Source: Cryptosporangium arvum DSM 44712
GTDB taxonomy: Bacteria; Actinomycetota; Actinomycetes; Mycobacteriales; Cryptosporangiaceae
Length of the DNA: 64,000 bases
Direction of reading: 5' to 3'
Assembly (NCBI RefSeq): GCF_000585375.1
Contig: NZ_KK073874.1
Span: forward strand, 434,001 to 498,000
This document shows positions 1-7,838 of this stretch, in pieces. The position numbers were made by a program, and so were the translations under genes. The notes under the pieces are model-generated. The model saw only the letters and a list, made by a program, of their open reading frames with translations. It searched no databases and was not told the origin of the DNA. Within the stretch, counting starts at the first letter, position 1. Each line of letters begins with the position of its first letter.

Positions 1-584
1 CGGTGCCGGCCGAGCCCGCCGATCTGCTGGCCGACGTCGAGCGGCTGACCCGGCTGGTCGACGATCTGCTGTTGCTCGCCCGGATGGACGACGCCCCGGC
101 CGGTGGACACCCGGCGGCCCGGCGTCCGGCCGAGCCGGTGGAGATGTCGGTCGTCGCGGACGTGGCCGTGGCGCGGTCGGCCGGTGCGCGTGTCCCGGTG
201 GAGCGGGTCGACCGGCCCGGCGCGGCTTCGGCGGTCGTCGAGGGCGACGAGGACGCGCTGACCCGGGTCGTCACGAACCTGGTCGAGAACGCGGCCCGCT
301 ACGCCGAGACGCGCGTCGAGGTGCGGGTGGGCGCGGCCGACGACCGCGCGTGGCTGGAGGTCGTGGACGACGGGCCGGGGATCCCGGCGGTCGACCGGGA
401 GCGGGTGTTTGCCCGCTTCACCCGCCGCGACGACGCCCGGGACCGGGGCAGCGGTGGAGCGGGGCTCGGGCTGGCGATCGCCCGCGAGATCGTGCGGCAC
501 CACGGGGGGACGATCGAGCTCTCCGACGCGTCACCGCACGGTCTGCTGGCAACGGTGCGGATTCCGCTGTCACATCCGGAGTAG
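1..584 (+). CDS. Sensor histidine kinase, C-terminal part (5' truncated by window)
   Basis: The frame is open from the first bases, so the gene starts upstream of the window. What is visible is the end of a two-component sensor kinase. Roughly residues 7-30 are a leucine-rich helix that looks like the second helix of the dimerisation/phosphoacceptor domain. An HATPase_c ATP-binding domain follows, with an N box around TNLVENAARY (about 91-100), a G1 box DDGPGI (about 122-127) and a G2 box GGAGLGLA (about 151-158). The sensor part, the phosphorylated histidine and any partner response regulator lie outside the window, so the signal is unknown. The stop codon abuts a strong inverted repeat shared with the convergent DoxX gene. 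Confidence 0.9.
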   Translation, partial: VPAEPADLLADVERLTRLVDDLLLLARMDDAPAGGHPAARRPAEPVEMSVVADVAVARSAGARVPVERVDRPGAASAVVEGDEDALTRVVTNLVENAARYAETRVEVRVGAADDRAWLEVVDDGPGIPAVDRERVFARFTRRDDARDRGSGGAGLGLAIAREIVRHHGGTIELSDASPHGLLATVRIPLSHPE

Positions 585-636
585 ATGGCGTCCCGACGTC
601 GCGGCTCGGGCCTGAGACGCGACGTCGGGACGCCAT
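585..636. terminator. Bidirectional hairpin between convergent genes
   Basis: A perfect 19-bp inverted repeat (585-603 with 618-636, 14-base loop) begins one base after the histidine-kinase stop codon and lies 20 bases from the end of the convergent DoxX gene. It has no T-tract on either side, so it would be a GC-rich bidirectional terminator of a kind common in actinomycetes. Confidence 0.7.
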
Positions 637-655
637 CCGGGAAGGTCGCTCCCGG

Positions 656-1801
656 TCAGAGCAGGTGAGCGCCGAGGCTGGTGAGCATTGCGAGCAGGGC
701 GACGCCGGCGGCCACGCACTGCACGGCGGCCCCGTTGAAGAACGGGATCCGGGAGTCGACGGAGTAGCGGCCGGGGCCGGCCAGCAGCAGGCCGAGCGCG
801 GCTCCGCTCAGGACCAGCGGCAGTTCGATTCCGTCGTGGCTGGCGAAGAACCCGTTGCCGAGGTTCACCGCCACCATCGCGTTCACGGTCACGCCGATGA
901 TGCCGCCGGCCGCGAGCGGGGTGAGCAGGCCGGCGGCCAGGAACAGGCCGCCGAACAGTTCGCCGATGATCGCGGCCAGCGCGAACATCGCCCCGGGGGT
1001 GTAGCCCAGCGCCGAGAAGCCGTCGGCGGTGGCGTCGAATCCGGCGCCGCCGAACATGCCGAACGCTTTCTGGGCCCCGTGCGCGGCCATCGTGAGGCCG
1101 ACGACGAGCCGCATGAGCAGCAGGCCGGCGTCGGAGACCGCGGCCGGGGTCTCGATCGTGAGCATGGCGCCGGCCGAACCCCAGTCGAGCGGGGCGGCGT
1201 GGCGTGGACCGGCCCAGATCGTGCGGTTGGTGGTCGGTGCGGCGGCGTAGCTCAGGTCGAACGGCCCGGTGGTGCGGGGCGGTGGTTCGCTCGGGTGCCG
1301 GGGAGTGTGTTCGGTGGTCGGCTCGTCCGCCGATCCCGGTTCGGTCGGCTTGGGGGCCGGGGGAATGATCGGGCGGCCGAGGATCGGCACGAACGGTTCG
1401 GGCGCGGGTTTGCCGGGTGCCGGCGGAGCGGACTCCTCCACCACCGGTTCGTCGACCATCTCCGGTTCCGGGGCCTCGTGTGCTCCGGCTTCGTGGGGTG
1501 TGGTCTCCGGTGCCCCGGGGGCTGCGTGCGGCGCGGCGGCTTCCGGAGTCTCCGCGGTTTCCCGGGCCTCCGGTGCTTCCGGGCCTTCCGGGACCTCCGC
1601 GGTCTCCGGAGCCTCCGGGCCCTCGATCGTTTCGGTGGTGTCGACGGCGTCCGGGGAGGCCGGGGGCATCACGCTCGTCGGCGCGGCCACGACCGCGCTC
1701 CACAGCGCGTCGAGCACCGACCGCTCCTCGAACACGGAGTGCTGGTGCTCGGGTTCGGCCGCCCGCCGGCCGTGCCTGCTCGTCGTGGCACTGCGAGCCA
1801 T
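656..1801 (-). CDS. DoxX family membrane protein with long acidic proline-rich N-terminus
   Basis: The C-terminal part (about residues 222-375) is a DoxX-type four-helix membrane domain: RLVVGLTMAAHGAQKAFG, then two further hydrophobic stretches and a last helix before the C-terminus. DoxX proteins are small inner-membrane proteins linked in some bacteria to redox or thiol stress; the reaction is not known here. The first 220 residues are unusual: low-complexity, rich in Glu, Pro and Ala (for example GPEAPETAEVPEGPEAPEA), with no predicted helix, probably a cytoplasmic disordered tail. Usual DoxX proteins are about 130-180 residues, so this is a long version. The ATG is preceded by GGAGG at good spacing and by a convincing promoter. 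It is transcribed alone and converges on the kinase. Confidence 0.85.
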   Translation of the reverse strand: MARSATTSRHGRRAAEPEHQHSVFEERSVLDALWSAVVAAPTSVMPPASPDAVDTTETIEGPEAPETAEVPEGPEAPEARETAETPEAAAPHAAPGAPETTPHEAGAHEAPEPEMVDEPVVEESAPPAPGKPAPEPFVPILGRPIIPPAPKPTEPGSADEPTTEHTPRHPSEPPPRTTGPFDLSYAAAPTTNRTIWAGPRHAAPLDWGSAGAMLTIETPAAVSDAGLLLMRLVVGLTMAAHGAQKAFGMFGGAGFDATADGFSALGYTPGAMFALAAIIGELFGGLFLAAGLLTPLAAGGIIGVTVNAMVAVNLGNGFFASHDGIELPLVLSGAALGLLLAGPGRYSVDSRIPFFNGAAVQCVAAGVALLAMLTSLGAHLL

Positions 1802-1843
1802 GCAGCCTCCTCGGACCCAGCGGGCAAAGTCACCTTCACCCCA

Positions 1844-1872
1844 TTAATAGATGAATACCCCAATTCCGGCAA
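1844..1872 (-). promoter_or_regulatory. Sigma-70 type promoter for the DoxX gene
   Basis: On the minus strand, TTGCCG (plus coordinates 1867-1872) and TATTAA (1844-1849) are separated by exactly 17 bases and lie about 45 bases before the DoxX start codon. The region is locally AT-rich compared with its surroundings. Confidence 0.6.
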
Positions 1873-1907
1873 GTGGTGTAATTCGTCCGTTGTAGTGCCG
1901 ACAAACG

Positions 1908-1936
1908 TTGACACCGTTCGCGGTCCAGTAACGGTG
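1908..1936 (+). promoter_or_regulatory. TTGACA element overlapped by a 7-11-7 inverted repeat
   Basis: A perfect TTGACA (1908-1913) lies about 110 bases before the DUF2520-panC-nad genes. An inverted repeat CACCGTT / AACGGTG (1912-1918 and 1930-1936) begins inside it and ends where a -10 element would lie; TAACGG at 1929-1934 is a weak candidate. The arrangement suggests an operator in the operon promoter. The regulator is unknown; NAD- or pantothenate-linked control is a guess. Confidence 0.4.
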
Positions 1937-2023
1937 CTGTGACACACCCGACACGGACTTCTCGCTCCATCCCACCTCCGCGCATACTTGCCGCGACCGG
2001 TACCGAAGTCCGAGGACTGGATC

Positions 2024-2953
2024 ATGGATCACGCGCACGGTTCCCCTCTCGACCCGCCGAACCCGGCCGACCGGCCCGGACGGCTCGCCGTCGGCCTCGT
2101 CGGCGTCGGCCGCGCGGGATCGGTGCTGGCCGCCGCGCTGGCCCGGGCCGGGCACCGCACCGTCGCGCTGTCCGCGGTGAGCAGCGCCTCCCGCCGGCGC
2201 GCCGCCGAGCGTCTGCCCGGAGCGCCGATCGTCCCGCCGGACGCCGTCGTGGCTGCGGCCGACCTCGCGCTGCTCGCGGTGCCGGACGACGCGCTGGAGC
2301 CGCTGGTGACCGGCCTGGCCGAGGTCGGCGCGTTCCGGCCCGGCCAGCTGGTCGTCCACATCTCCGGCGCGCACGGGCTCGACGTCCTGCAGCCGGCGAC
2401 CCGCGCCGGTGCCTTGCCGCTGGCGCTGCACCCGATCATGACGTTCACCGGCCGGGACGAGGACGAGAGCCGGCTGGCCGGCGTGCACTGGGGCGTGACG
2501 ACCGTGCCGGAACTGCGCCCGGTGGGTGAGGCGCTCGTCGTCGAGATGGGCGGCGAGCCGCTCTGGGTCGAGAACTCGCAGCGTCCGCTCTACCACGCCG
2601 CGCTCGTGGTGGCCGCGAACCACCTGGTCACGCTCATCAACGACGCGGTGGACCTGCTCCGGGCGGCCGGAGTGGAGCGGCCCGGTGCCGCGCTCGCGCC
2701 GCTGGCCGGAGCCGCGCTCGACAACGCGCTGCGCTCCGGGGACGCCGCGCTGACCGGCCCGGTGTCGCGCGGGGACGCCGGCACCGTGGCCAACCACCTC
2801 GACGCGCTGCGCGGCCGCCAGCCCAGCGCGGTCGCCGGTTACCTGGCGATGGCCCGCCGTACCGCCGACCGCGCGATCGCGGCCGGCCGCCTCGACCCCG
2901 CCTCCGCCGAGAACCTCCTGGACGTTCTGGGCGACCACTCCGCCGCGACCTAG
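2024..2953 (+). CDS. Rossmann-like/DUF2520 domain protein
   Basis: The N-terminal half is a dinucleotide-binding Rossmann fold with the glycine motif [16 protein letters not shown] near residue 25. The C-terminal half is the helical DUF2520 domain; the protein resembles predicted NADP-dependent oxidoreductases of the ketopantoate reductase type. The family sits next to panC in many actinomycetes (Rv3603c in M. tuberculosis). Context suggests a role in pantoate or coenzyme metabolism, but the substrate is not established. A TTG at 1988 is in frame, but ATG 2024 has GAGG eight bases upstream and is preferred, giving 309 residues. It is the first gene of the cofactor operon and ends 43 bases before panC. 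Confidence 0.8.
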   Translation: MDHAHGSPLDPPNPADRPGRLAVGLVGVGRAGSVLAAALARAGHRTVALSAVSSASRRRAAERLPGAPIVPPDAVVAAADLALLAVPDDALEPLVTGLAEVGAFRPGQLVVHISGAHGLDVLQPATRAGALPLALHPIMTFTGRDEDESRLAGVHWGVTTVPELRPVGEALVVEMGGEPLWVENSQRPLYHAALVVAANHLVTLINDAVDLLRAAGVERPGAALAPLAGAALDNALRSGDAALTGPVSRGDAGTVANHLDALRGRQPSAVAGYLAMARRTADRAIAAGRLDPASAENLLDVLGDHSAAT

Positions 2954-2996
2954 GCCCCGCGCCGCGCTCGGCGTCGACATGAGCTTGGAGGAACAC

Positions 2997-3875
2997 ATGA
3001 GCGCCGTACGGGTGCCCATCGTGGTGCACGACCGCGAAGCGCTCGCGCGTGAGCGCGAGCGGGCGGACGGGCCGGTGGCGGTCGTGATGACGATGGGCGC
3101 GCTGCACGAGGGCCACGCGGCGCTGCTGCGTCAGGCCCGGGCCCGCGCCGCGACCGTGATCACGACGATCTTCGTCAACCCGCTGCAGTTCGGGCCGAAC
3201 GAGGACTTCGATCGGTACCCGCGCACGCTCGCGACCGATCTGGAACTGTGCGCCCGGGAAGACGTCGACGTGGTGTTCGCGCCGAGCGCCGCCGTGATGT
3301 ACCCGGACGGGCAGCCTCGGACGCGGGTCAACCCCGGGCCGCTGGGCGAGATCCTGGAGGGCGCCAGCCGCCCCGGGTTCTTCCACGGCGTGCTGACGGT
3401 CGTGCTGAAGCTCATCAACCTGACCCGGCCCGACGTGGTGTTCTTCGGCGAGAAGGACTACCAGCAGGTCGCGCTGGTGCGTCAGATGGTGCGTGACCTC
3501 GACCTGGACATCGAGGTCGTCGGAGTGCCGACCGTGCGTGAGCCGGACGGGTTGGCGCTCTCCAGCCGCAACCGGTACCTGTCCGGACCGGAGCGGACCA
3601 CCGCGCTCGCGCTCGCGGCGGCGCTGCGGGCCGGTGCGGCGGCCGGTGAGGGCGGCGCCGCAGCCGTCGAGGCGGCCGCGAACGCAGTGCTCGGCGACGC
3701 GTCGGGCCTGCAGCTGGACTACGCGGTCGTGACCGCACCCGATCTGGGCCCGGCGCCGGAGAGCGGCGAGGCCCGACTGATCCTCGCGGCCAAGGTCGGC
3801 ACCACCCGGCTGATCGACAACGGTCCGGTGAGGCTCGCGTCACGGACCGGGCTACCGCCGTTCACCGGCGCCTAG
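2997..3875 (+). CDS. panC: Pantoate-beta-alanine ligase
   Basis: PanC joins pantoate and beta-alanine using ATP to give pantothenate, the precursor of coenzyme A, in the cytoplasm. The family signatures are all visible: [18 protein letters not shown] with the HxGH nucleotidyl-transfer motif, [25 protein letters not shown], and the KMSKS-like SSRNRYL loop. Two in-frame ATG codons exist (2979 and 2997). Only the second has a Shine-Dalgarno sequence, GGAGGA at 2987-2992, so 2997 was chosen, giving 292 residues, a normal length. The usual partner panD (aspartate decarboxylase, source of beta-alanine) does not follow; nadB does. Confidence 0.95.
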   Translation: MSAVRVPIVVHDREALARERERADGPVAVVMTMGALHEGHAALLRQARARAATVITTIFVNPLQFGPNEDFDRYPRTLATDLELCAREDVDVVFAPSAAVMYPDGQPRTRVNPGPLGEILEGASRPGFFHGVLTVVLKLINLTRPDVVFFGEKDYQQVALVRQMVRDLDLDIEVVGVPTVREPDGLALSSRNRYLSGPERTTALALAAALRAGAAAGEGGAAAVEAAANAVLGDASGLQLDYAVVTAPDLGPAPESGEARLILAAKVGTTRLIDNGPVRLASRTGLPPFTGA

Positions 3876-3885
3876 GCTGCTCGAC
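3873..3885 (+). promoter_or_regulatory. Possible leaderless promoter for nadB
   Basis: TAGGCT (3873-3878) overlaps the panC stop codon and lies exactly seven bases before the nadB GTG. No Shine-Dalgarno sequence is present. The same TAGGCT-N7-GTG arrangement occurs before lysS. This suggests a transcript starting at or near the start codon. Confidence 0.4.
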
Positions 3886-5553
3886 GTGGATGTCCAACGG
3901 AGGACTGCGGGTGCTGGAAACACGATCCCGCGTCGACTGCTGACCGCATCGCCGGGCTGGACCGTCACCGCGGACGTCTGCGTGATCGGCTCCGGTGTCG
4001 CCGGGCTCTGCGCCGCGCTGCACGCCCGGGAAGCCGGCCTCTCGGTCGTCGTCGTGACGAAGGTCAACATCGACGACGGGTCGACGCGCTGGGCGCAGGG
4101 TGGCATCGCGGCGGTGCTCGACCCGCTCGACACCCCGGCGGCGCACGCCCGGGACACGCTCGTCGCCGGAGTCGGTCTGTGCGACCCGGCCGCGGTCGAC
4201 GTCCTGACCCGCGAGGGGCCCGCGCGCCTGCACGAGCTGATCGCGGCCGGTGCCGAGTTCGACCGCAACGGCGACGGATCGCTGATGCTCACCCGCGAGG
4301 GCGGGCACCACGCGAACCGGATCGTGCACGCCGGCGGCGACGCCACCGGCGCCGAGGTGCAACGGGCGCTCCACGCCGCCATCCGCCGCGACGAGGGCAT
4401 CCGGCTGATCGAGCACGCGTTGGTGCTCGACCTGCTCACCGGGGCCGACGGCCGCGCGGCCGGGGTCAGCCTGCACGTGCTCGGCGAGGGTTCGGAGGAC
4501 GGCGTCGGCGCGGTGCTCGCGCGCGCGGTCGTGCTGGCCACCGGCGGCCTCGGGCAGGTGTTCGCGTCGACGACGAACCCGGCGGTCTCCACCGGCGACG
4601 GGGTCGCGCTGGCGCTCCGGGCCGGCGCGGTCGTCACCGACCTGGAGTTCGTGCAGTTCCACCCGACCGCGCTGTACCTGGGCGCGAACGCCCCGGCCGG
4701 TCAGCAGCCGCTGGTGAGCGAAGCGATGCGCGGCGAGGGCGCCTACCTGCGCAACGCCGACGGCGAACGGTTCATGGTCGGGCGCCACGAGCTGGCCGAA
4801 CTCGCCCCCCGGGACATCGTCGCGAAGAACATCACGCGCGAGATGCTCACGGCGGGCAGCGAGCACGTATGGCTCGACGCCCGGCACCTGGGCGCTTCGT
4901 TTCTCGAGCAGCGGTTCCCGTCGATCCTCGCGCGGGCGCGTCAGGCCGGGATCGACCCGGTGACCGATCTGGTGCCGGTGGCGCCGGCCGCCCACTACGC
5001 GTCCGGCGGCGTGCGCACCGATCTGCACGGGCGCACCAGCGTGCCCGGCCTCTACGCCTGCGGCGAGGTCGCCTGCACCGGTGTGCACGGCGCGAACCGG
5101 CTGGCGTCGAACTCGCTGTTGGAAGGGTTGGTCTTCGCCGGCCGGATCGGTTCGGACCTGGCCCGCGACCTGCCACCGCAGACCGAGCCGGCCGACGTCG
5201 AGGGCAGCGGCCTGGAGCACTACGTCGTCTCGTCCACGGTCCGGGAGGATCTGCAGCACGCGATGGTGCGTGGCGCGGGCGTGCTGCGCTCGGCGTCGTC
5301 GCTGCAGTCGACATCGGAGACGCTCGTGCAGTTGGGCGGCAAGCGCTCGATGGATCCCCGCCCGGTGAACTGGGAGGTCACGAACCTCCACACGGTCGCG
5401 AGCGCGCTCGTCGCCGCCGCCTCGACCCGCGAGGAGACCCGCGGCTGCCACTGGCGAGAGGACTTCCCCGACGCCTCCGACGACTGGCGGGGGCACCTGT
5501 TGGCCGCGATCGCGCCGGACGGGGCGCTCACCGAGACGTATGAGGCGATGTGA
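3886..5553 (+). CDS. nadB: L-aspartate oxidase
   Basis: NadB oxidises L-aspartate to iminoaspartate with FAD, the first step of de novo NAD synthesis. The protein (555 residues) has the FAD-binding VIGSGVAGLCAALHA motif near residue 30, GSTRWAQGGIAAV, HANRIVHAGGDATGAEV, EFVQFHPTAL and EAMRGEGAYLRN, all typical of the succinate dehydrogenase/aspartate oxidase flavoprotein family. Its position directly before nadC, which uses the downstream product, separates it from SdhA. The start is a GTG ten bases after panC with no ribosome-binding site but a TAGGCT element, suggesting leaderless initiation. The stop overlaps the nadC start by four bases, so the two are translationally coupled. The third enzyme, quinolinate synthase NadA, is not in the window. 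Confidence 0.93.
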   Translation: MDVQRRTAGAGNTIPRRLLTASPGWTVTADVCVIGSGVAGLCAALHAREAGLSVVVVTKVNIDDGSTRWAQGGIAAVLDPLDTPAAHARDTLVAGVGLCDPAAVDVLTREGPARLHELIAAGAEFDRNGDGSLMLTREGGHHANRIVHAGGDATGAEVQRALHAAIRRDEGIRLIEHALVLDLLTGADGRAAGVSLHVLGEGSEDGVGAVLARAVVLATGGLGQVFASTTNPAVSTGDGVALALRAGAVVTDLEFVQFHPTALYLGANAPAGQQPLVSEAMRGEGAYLRNADGERFMVGRHELAELAPRDIVAKNITREMLTAGSEHVWLDARHLGASFLEQRFPSILARARQAGIDPVTDLVPVAPAAHYASGGVRTDLHGRTSVPGLYACGEVACTGVHGANRLASNSLLEGLVFAGRIGSDLARDLPPQTEPADVEGSGLEHYVVSSTVREDLQHAMVRGAGVLRSASSLQSTSETLVQLGGKRSMDPRPVNWEVTNLHTVASALVAAASTREETRGCHWREDFPDASDDWRGHLLAAIAPDGALTETYEAM

Positions 5554-6401
5554 ATCTCGATCCGGCCTGGGTGGCCGACCTGGTGGCGCGCGCACTGGCC
5601 GAGGACCTCGGCGGCCCTGACGGCGTCGACGTGACGAGCGTCGCGACGATCCCGGCGGGCCAGATCGACGTCGTGGACATGGTGGCGCGTGCCCCGGGCG
5701 TCGTGGCCGGGCTGCCGGTGGCGCTCGCGGTGTTCGACGCGGTCGGCGACGTGACCGCCGAGGCGCTCGTCGCCGACGGTACGGCCGTGCGGCGCGGTGA
5801 CGTGCTCGCCACGATCACCGGGCCGACGCGTGCGCTGCTCACCGCCGAACGCACGGCGTTGAACCTGATCTCGCGGGCCTCCGGGGTGGCGACGCACACC
5901 CGCCGCTGGGTTTCCGCGATCGAGGGAACCGGCGCGAAAGTGCTCGACACCCGGAAGACGACGCCCGGGCTGCGTCCGCTGGAGAAGTACGCGGTGCGTG
6001 CCGGTGGCGGCACGAACAAGCGGATGGGCCTCTACGACGTCGCGATGATCAAGGACAACCACAAGCTCGCGGCCGGTTCGATCACGGCCGCGTACGACGC
6101 CGTCCGGGGTACGTTCCCGGAGGTCCCGGTGCAGGTGGAGGTCACGACCGTCGCCGAGGCCGTCGAGGCGGTGGCCGTCGGGGCCACGTTCCTGCTCCTC
6201 GACAACATGGGGCCGGCGCTGCTGCGCGAGGTGGTGGCCGCGGTCGGCGGCAAGGCGGAACTGGAAGCCACCGGCAACCTGACGCTCGACCGCGCGCGCG
6301 AGTTCGCCGAGACCGGCGTGGACTATTTGTCGGTCGGCGGTCTCACGCACTCCTCGCCGATCCTCGACATCGCGTTGGACCTTCGACCCCGAGAGGCGTG
6401 A
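5550..6401 (+). CDS. nadC: Nicotinate-nucleotide pyrophosphorylase (quinolinate phosphoribosyltransferase)
   Basis: NadC converts quinolinate and PRPP to nicotinate mononucleotide, releasing CO2, in NAD synthesis. The 283-residue protein shows the family signatures: TERTALNLISRASGVATHTR, the LDTRKTTPGLRPLEKYAV stretch that binds the substrate carboxylates and phosphates, GGGTNKRMGLYDVAMIKDNH, and the late TGVDYLSVGGLTHS loop. It starts at a GTG inside the nadB stop (GTGA, 5550-5553), implying translational coupling. coaX starts six bases after its stop, so NAD and CoA precursor genes share a transcription unit. Confidence 0.95.
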   Translation: MNLDPAWVADLVARALAEDLGGPDGVDVTSVATIPAGQIDVVDMVARAPGVVAGLPVALAVFDAVGDVTAEALVADGTAVRRGDVLATITGPTRALLTAERTALNLISRASGVATHTRRWVSAIEGTGAKVLDTRKTTPGLRPLEKYAVRAGGGTNKRMGLYDVAMIKDNHKLAAGSITAAYDAVRGTFPEVPVQVEVTTVAEAVEAVAVGATFLLLDNMGPALLREVVAAVGGKAELEATGNLTLDRAREFAETGVDYLSVGGLTHSSPILDIALDLRPREA

Positions 6402-6407
6402 AAGACG

Positions 6408-7169
6408 GTGCTGCTGACCATCGACGTCGGTAACACGAACATCGTGCTCGCCACCTTCTCGGGCGAGAAGCTCGTGCACTCGTGGCGGGTCCGGACCGAC
6501 AGCCGGATGACCGCCGACGAACTCGCGCTGCTGTTCCGGGGCCTGCTGGAGTCCGAGGCCGTCCAGATCACGGGTGTCTCGGCGTGCTCGACCGTCCCGG
6601 CGACGCTGCGTGAACTGCGGGCGATGCTCGACCGCTACTACGGCGACATCCCGACGATGATCATCGAGCCGGGGGTGCGGACCGGGGTGTCGATCGTGAT
6701 GGACAACCCGAAGGAAGTCGGCTCCGACCGGATCATGAACACGCTGGCCACCTACCACCTGTTCGGTGGGCCGGCGGTGGTCGTCGACTTCGGTACGTCG
6801 ACGAACTTCGACGTCGTGGGGCCGGACGGCGCGTTCATGGGGGGCGCGCTGGCGCCGGGCATCGACATCTCGGTCGACGCGTTGGCCGCCCGCGCGGCGC
6901 AGCTGCGCAAGGTCGAGCTGGTGCGGCCGCGGTCGGTGATCGGGAAGAACACGGTCGAGGCGCTGCAGTCGGGGATCATCTACGGCTTCGCCGGGCAGGT
7001 CGACGGCATCGCGCGCCGGATGGTCGAGGAACTCGGTGGTGCGTCCGCGGTGGTGGCGACCGGCGGCCTCGCCCCGCTGGTGATCGGCGAGTCCCGCGAG
7101 ATCACCCACCACGAACCGAACCTCACGCTGATCGGCCTGCGGCTGGCGTTCGACCGGGCGGCCCGCTGA
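6408..7169 (+). CDS. coaX: Type III pantothenate kinase
   Basis: CoaX phosphorylates pantothenate in the first committed step of CoA synthesis. The ASKHA-fold signatures are present: TIDVGNTNIVLATF at the N-terminus (phosphate 1 loop), EPGVRTGVSI, DFGTSTNFDVV (phosphate 2 loop) and GGALAPGIDIS. The second aspartate-glycine loop reads GTSTN where many homologues have GTATT, a mild variation. At 253 residues it is the usual length. It begins with GTG six bases after nadC. With panC upstream it makes this a pantothenate/CoA and NAD precursor operon. Type III kinases, unlike CoaA, are generally insensitive to CoA feedback. Confidence 0.93.
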   Translation: MLLTIDVGNTNIVLATFSGEKLVHSWRVRTDSRMTADELALLFRGLLESEAVQITGVSACSTVPATLRELRAMLDRYYGDIPTMIIEPGVRTGVSIVMDNPKEVGSDRIMNTLATYHLFGGPAVVVDFGTSTNFDVVGPDGAFMGGALAPGIDISVDALAARAAQLRKVELVRPRSVIGKNTVEALQSGIIYGFAGQVDGIARRMVEELGGASAVVATGGLAPLVIGESREITHHEPNLTLIGLRLAFDRAAR

Positions 7170-7172
7170 GCC

Positions 7173-7811
7173 ATGGCGGAGGACACCCGGCGGCGGCTGA
7201 TCGACGGCGCGATCGAGACGGTCCGCCGCAACGGCATCGCCGGGACGTCGGCCCGGACGGTCGCGGCGACCGCCGGGGTCAACCAGGCGCTCGTCTTCTA
7301 CCACTTCGGTAGCGTCGCCGACCTGCTCAGCGAGGCCTGCCGGGTGGCCACCGCGGAGAACGTCGAGCGTTACCACGAGCAGTTCGCGGCCGTCCGCACG
7401 CTGCGCGAACTGCTCGTGCTCGGCCGCGAACTGCACACCGACCAGCGTGACCGCGGCAACGTCACGCTGCTCGCCCAGATGCTGGCCGGCGCGCAGGCCG
7501 ACGAGCGGCTCGCGGCGGCCACCCGCGACGCGATCGGGCTCTGGGTGCGCGAGATCGAGGCGGTTCTGCGTCGCGTCGTGACCGGTTCGCCGATCGAACC
7601 GGTCGTCGACGTCACCGGGCTCGCGCACGCGGTCTCCGCCGCCTTCGTCGGCATGGAGTTGTTCGAGGCCGTCGACCCGGCCGGGTCCTCGGCGGCGCTG
7701 GACGCCCTGGATCGCCTCGGGATTCTGCTCGAGGTGGCCGACGAGCTCGGGCCGGTCGCGAGTTCCGCGCTCCGCCGCCGGATCCGCAGCGCGACCGCCG
7801 GTCAAAACTGA
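7173..7811 (+). CDS. TetR family transcriptional regulator
   Basis: A 212-residue TetR-type regulator. The N-terminal helix-turn-helix (about residues 5-50) shows the pattern RRRLIDGAIETVRRNGI ... TSARTVAATAGVNQALVFYH, and the YHFGSVADLLSEA that normally closes the DNA-binding domain. The rest is a helical ligand-binding domain with no recognisable specificity. It starts three bases after coaX, so it is probably cotranscribed with the NAD/CoA precursor genes. It may regulate them, but no proof is visible. The inverted repeat near 1912-1936 in front of the operon is a possible target. Confidence 0.85.
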   Translation: MAEDTRRRLIDGAIETVRRNGIAGTSARTVAATAGVNQALVFYHFGSVADLLSEACRVATAENVERYHEQFAAVRTLRELLVLGRELHTDQRDRGNVTLLAQMLAGAQADERLAAATRDAIGLWVREIEAVLRRVVTGSPIEPVVDVTGLAHAVSAAFVGMELFEAVDPAGSSAALDALDRLGILLEVADELGPVASSALRRRIRSATAGQN

Positions 7812-7825
7812 TCGTCACGGGTCGA

Positions 7826-7838
7826 TAGGCTCTGGCCC
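7826..7838 (+). promoter_or_regulatory. Possible leaderless promoter for lysS
   Basis: TAGGCT (7826-7831) lies exactly seven bases before the lysS GTG. There is no Shine-Dalgarno sequence. This mirrors the arrangement before nadB. Confidence 0.45.

Noticed and set aside
5220-7805. A long antisense frame across nadB, nadC, coaX and the TetR gene
   Set aside because: It crosses four recognised genes and has the His/Arg/Asp-rich composition typical of shadow frames.
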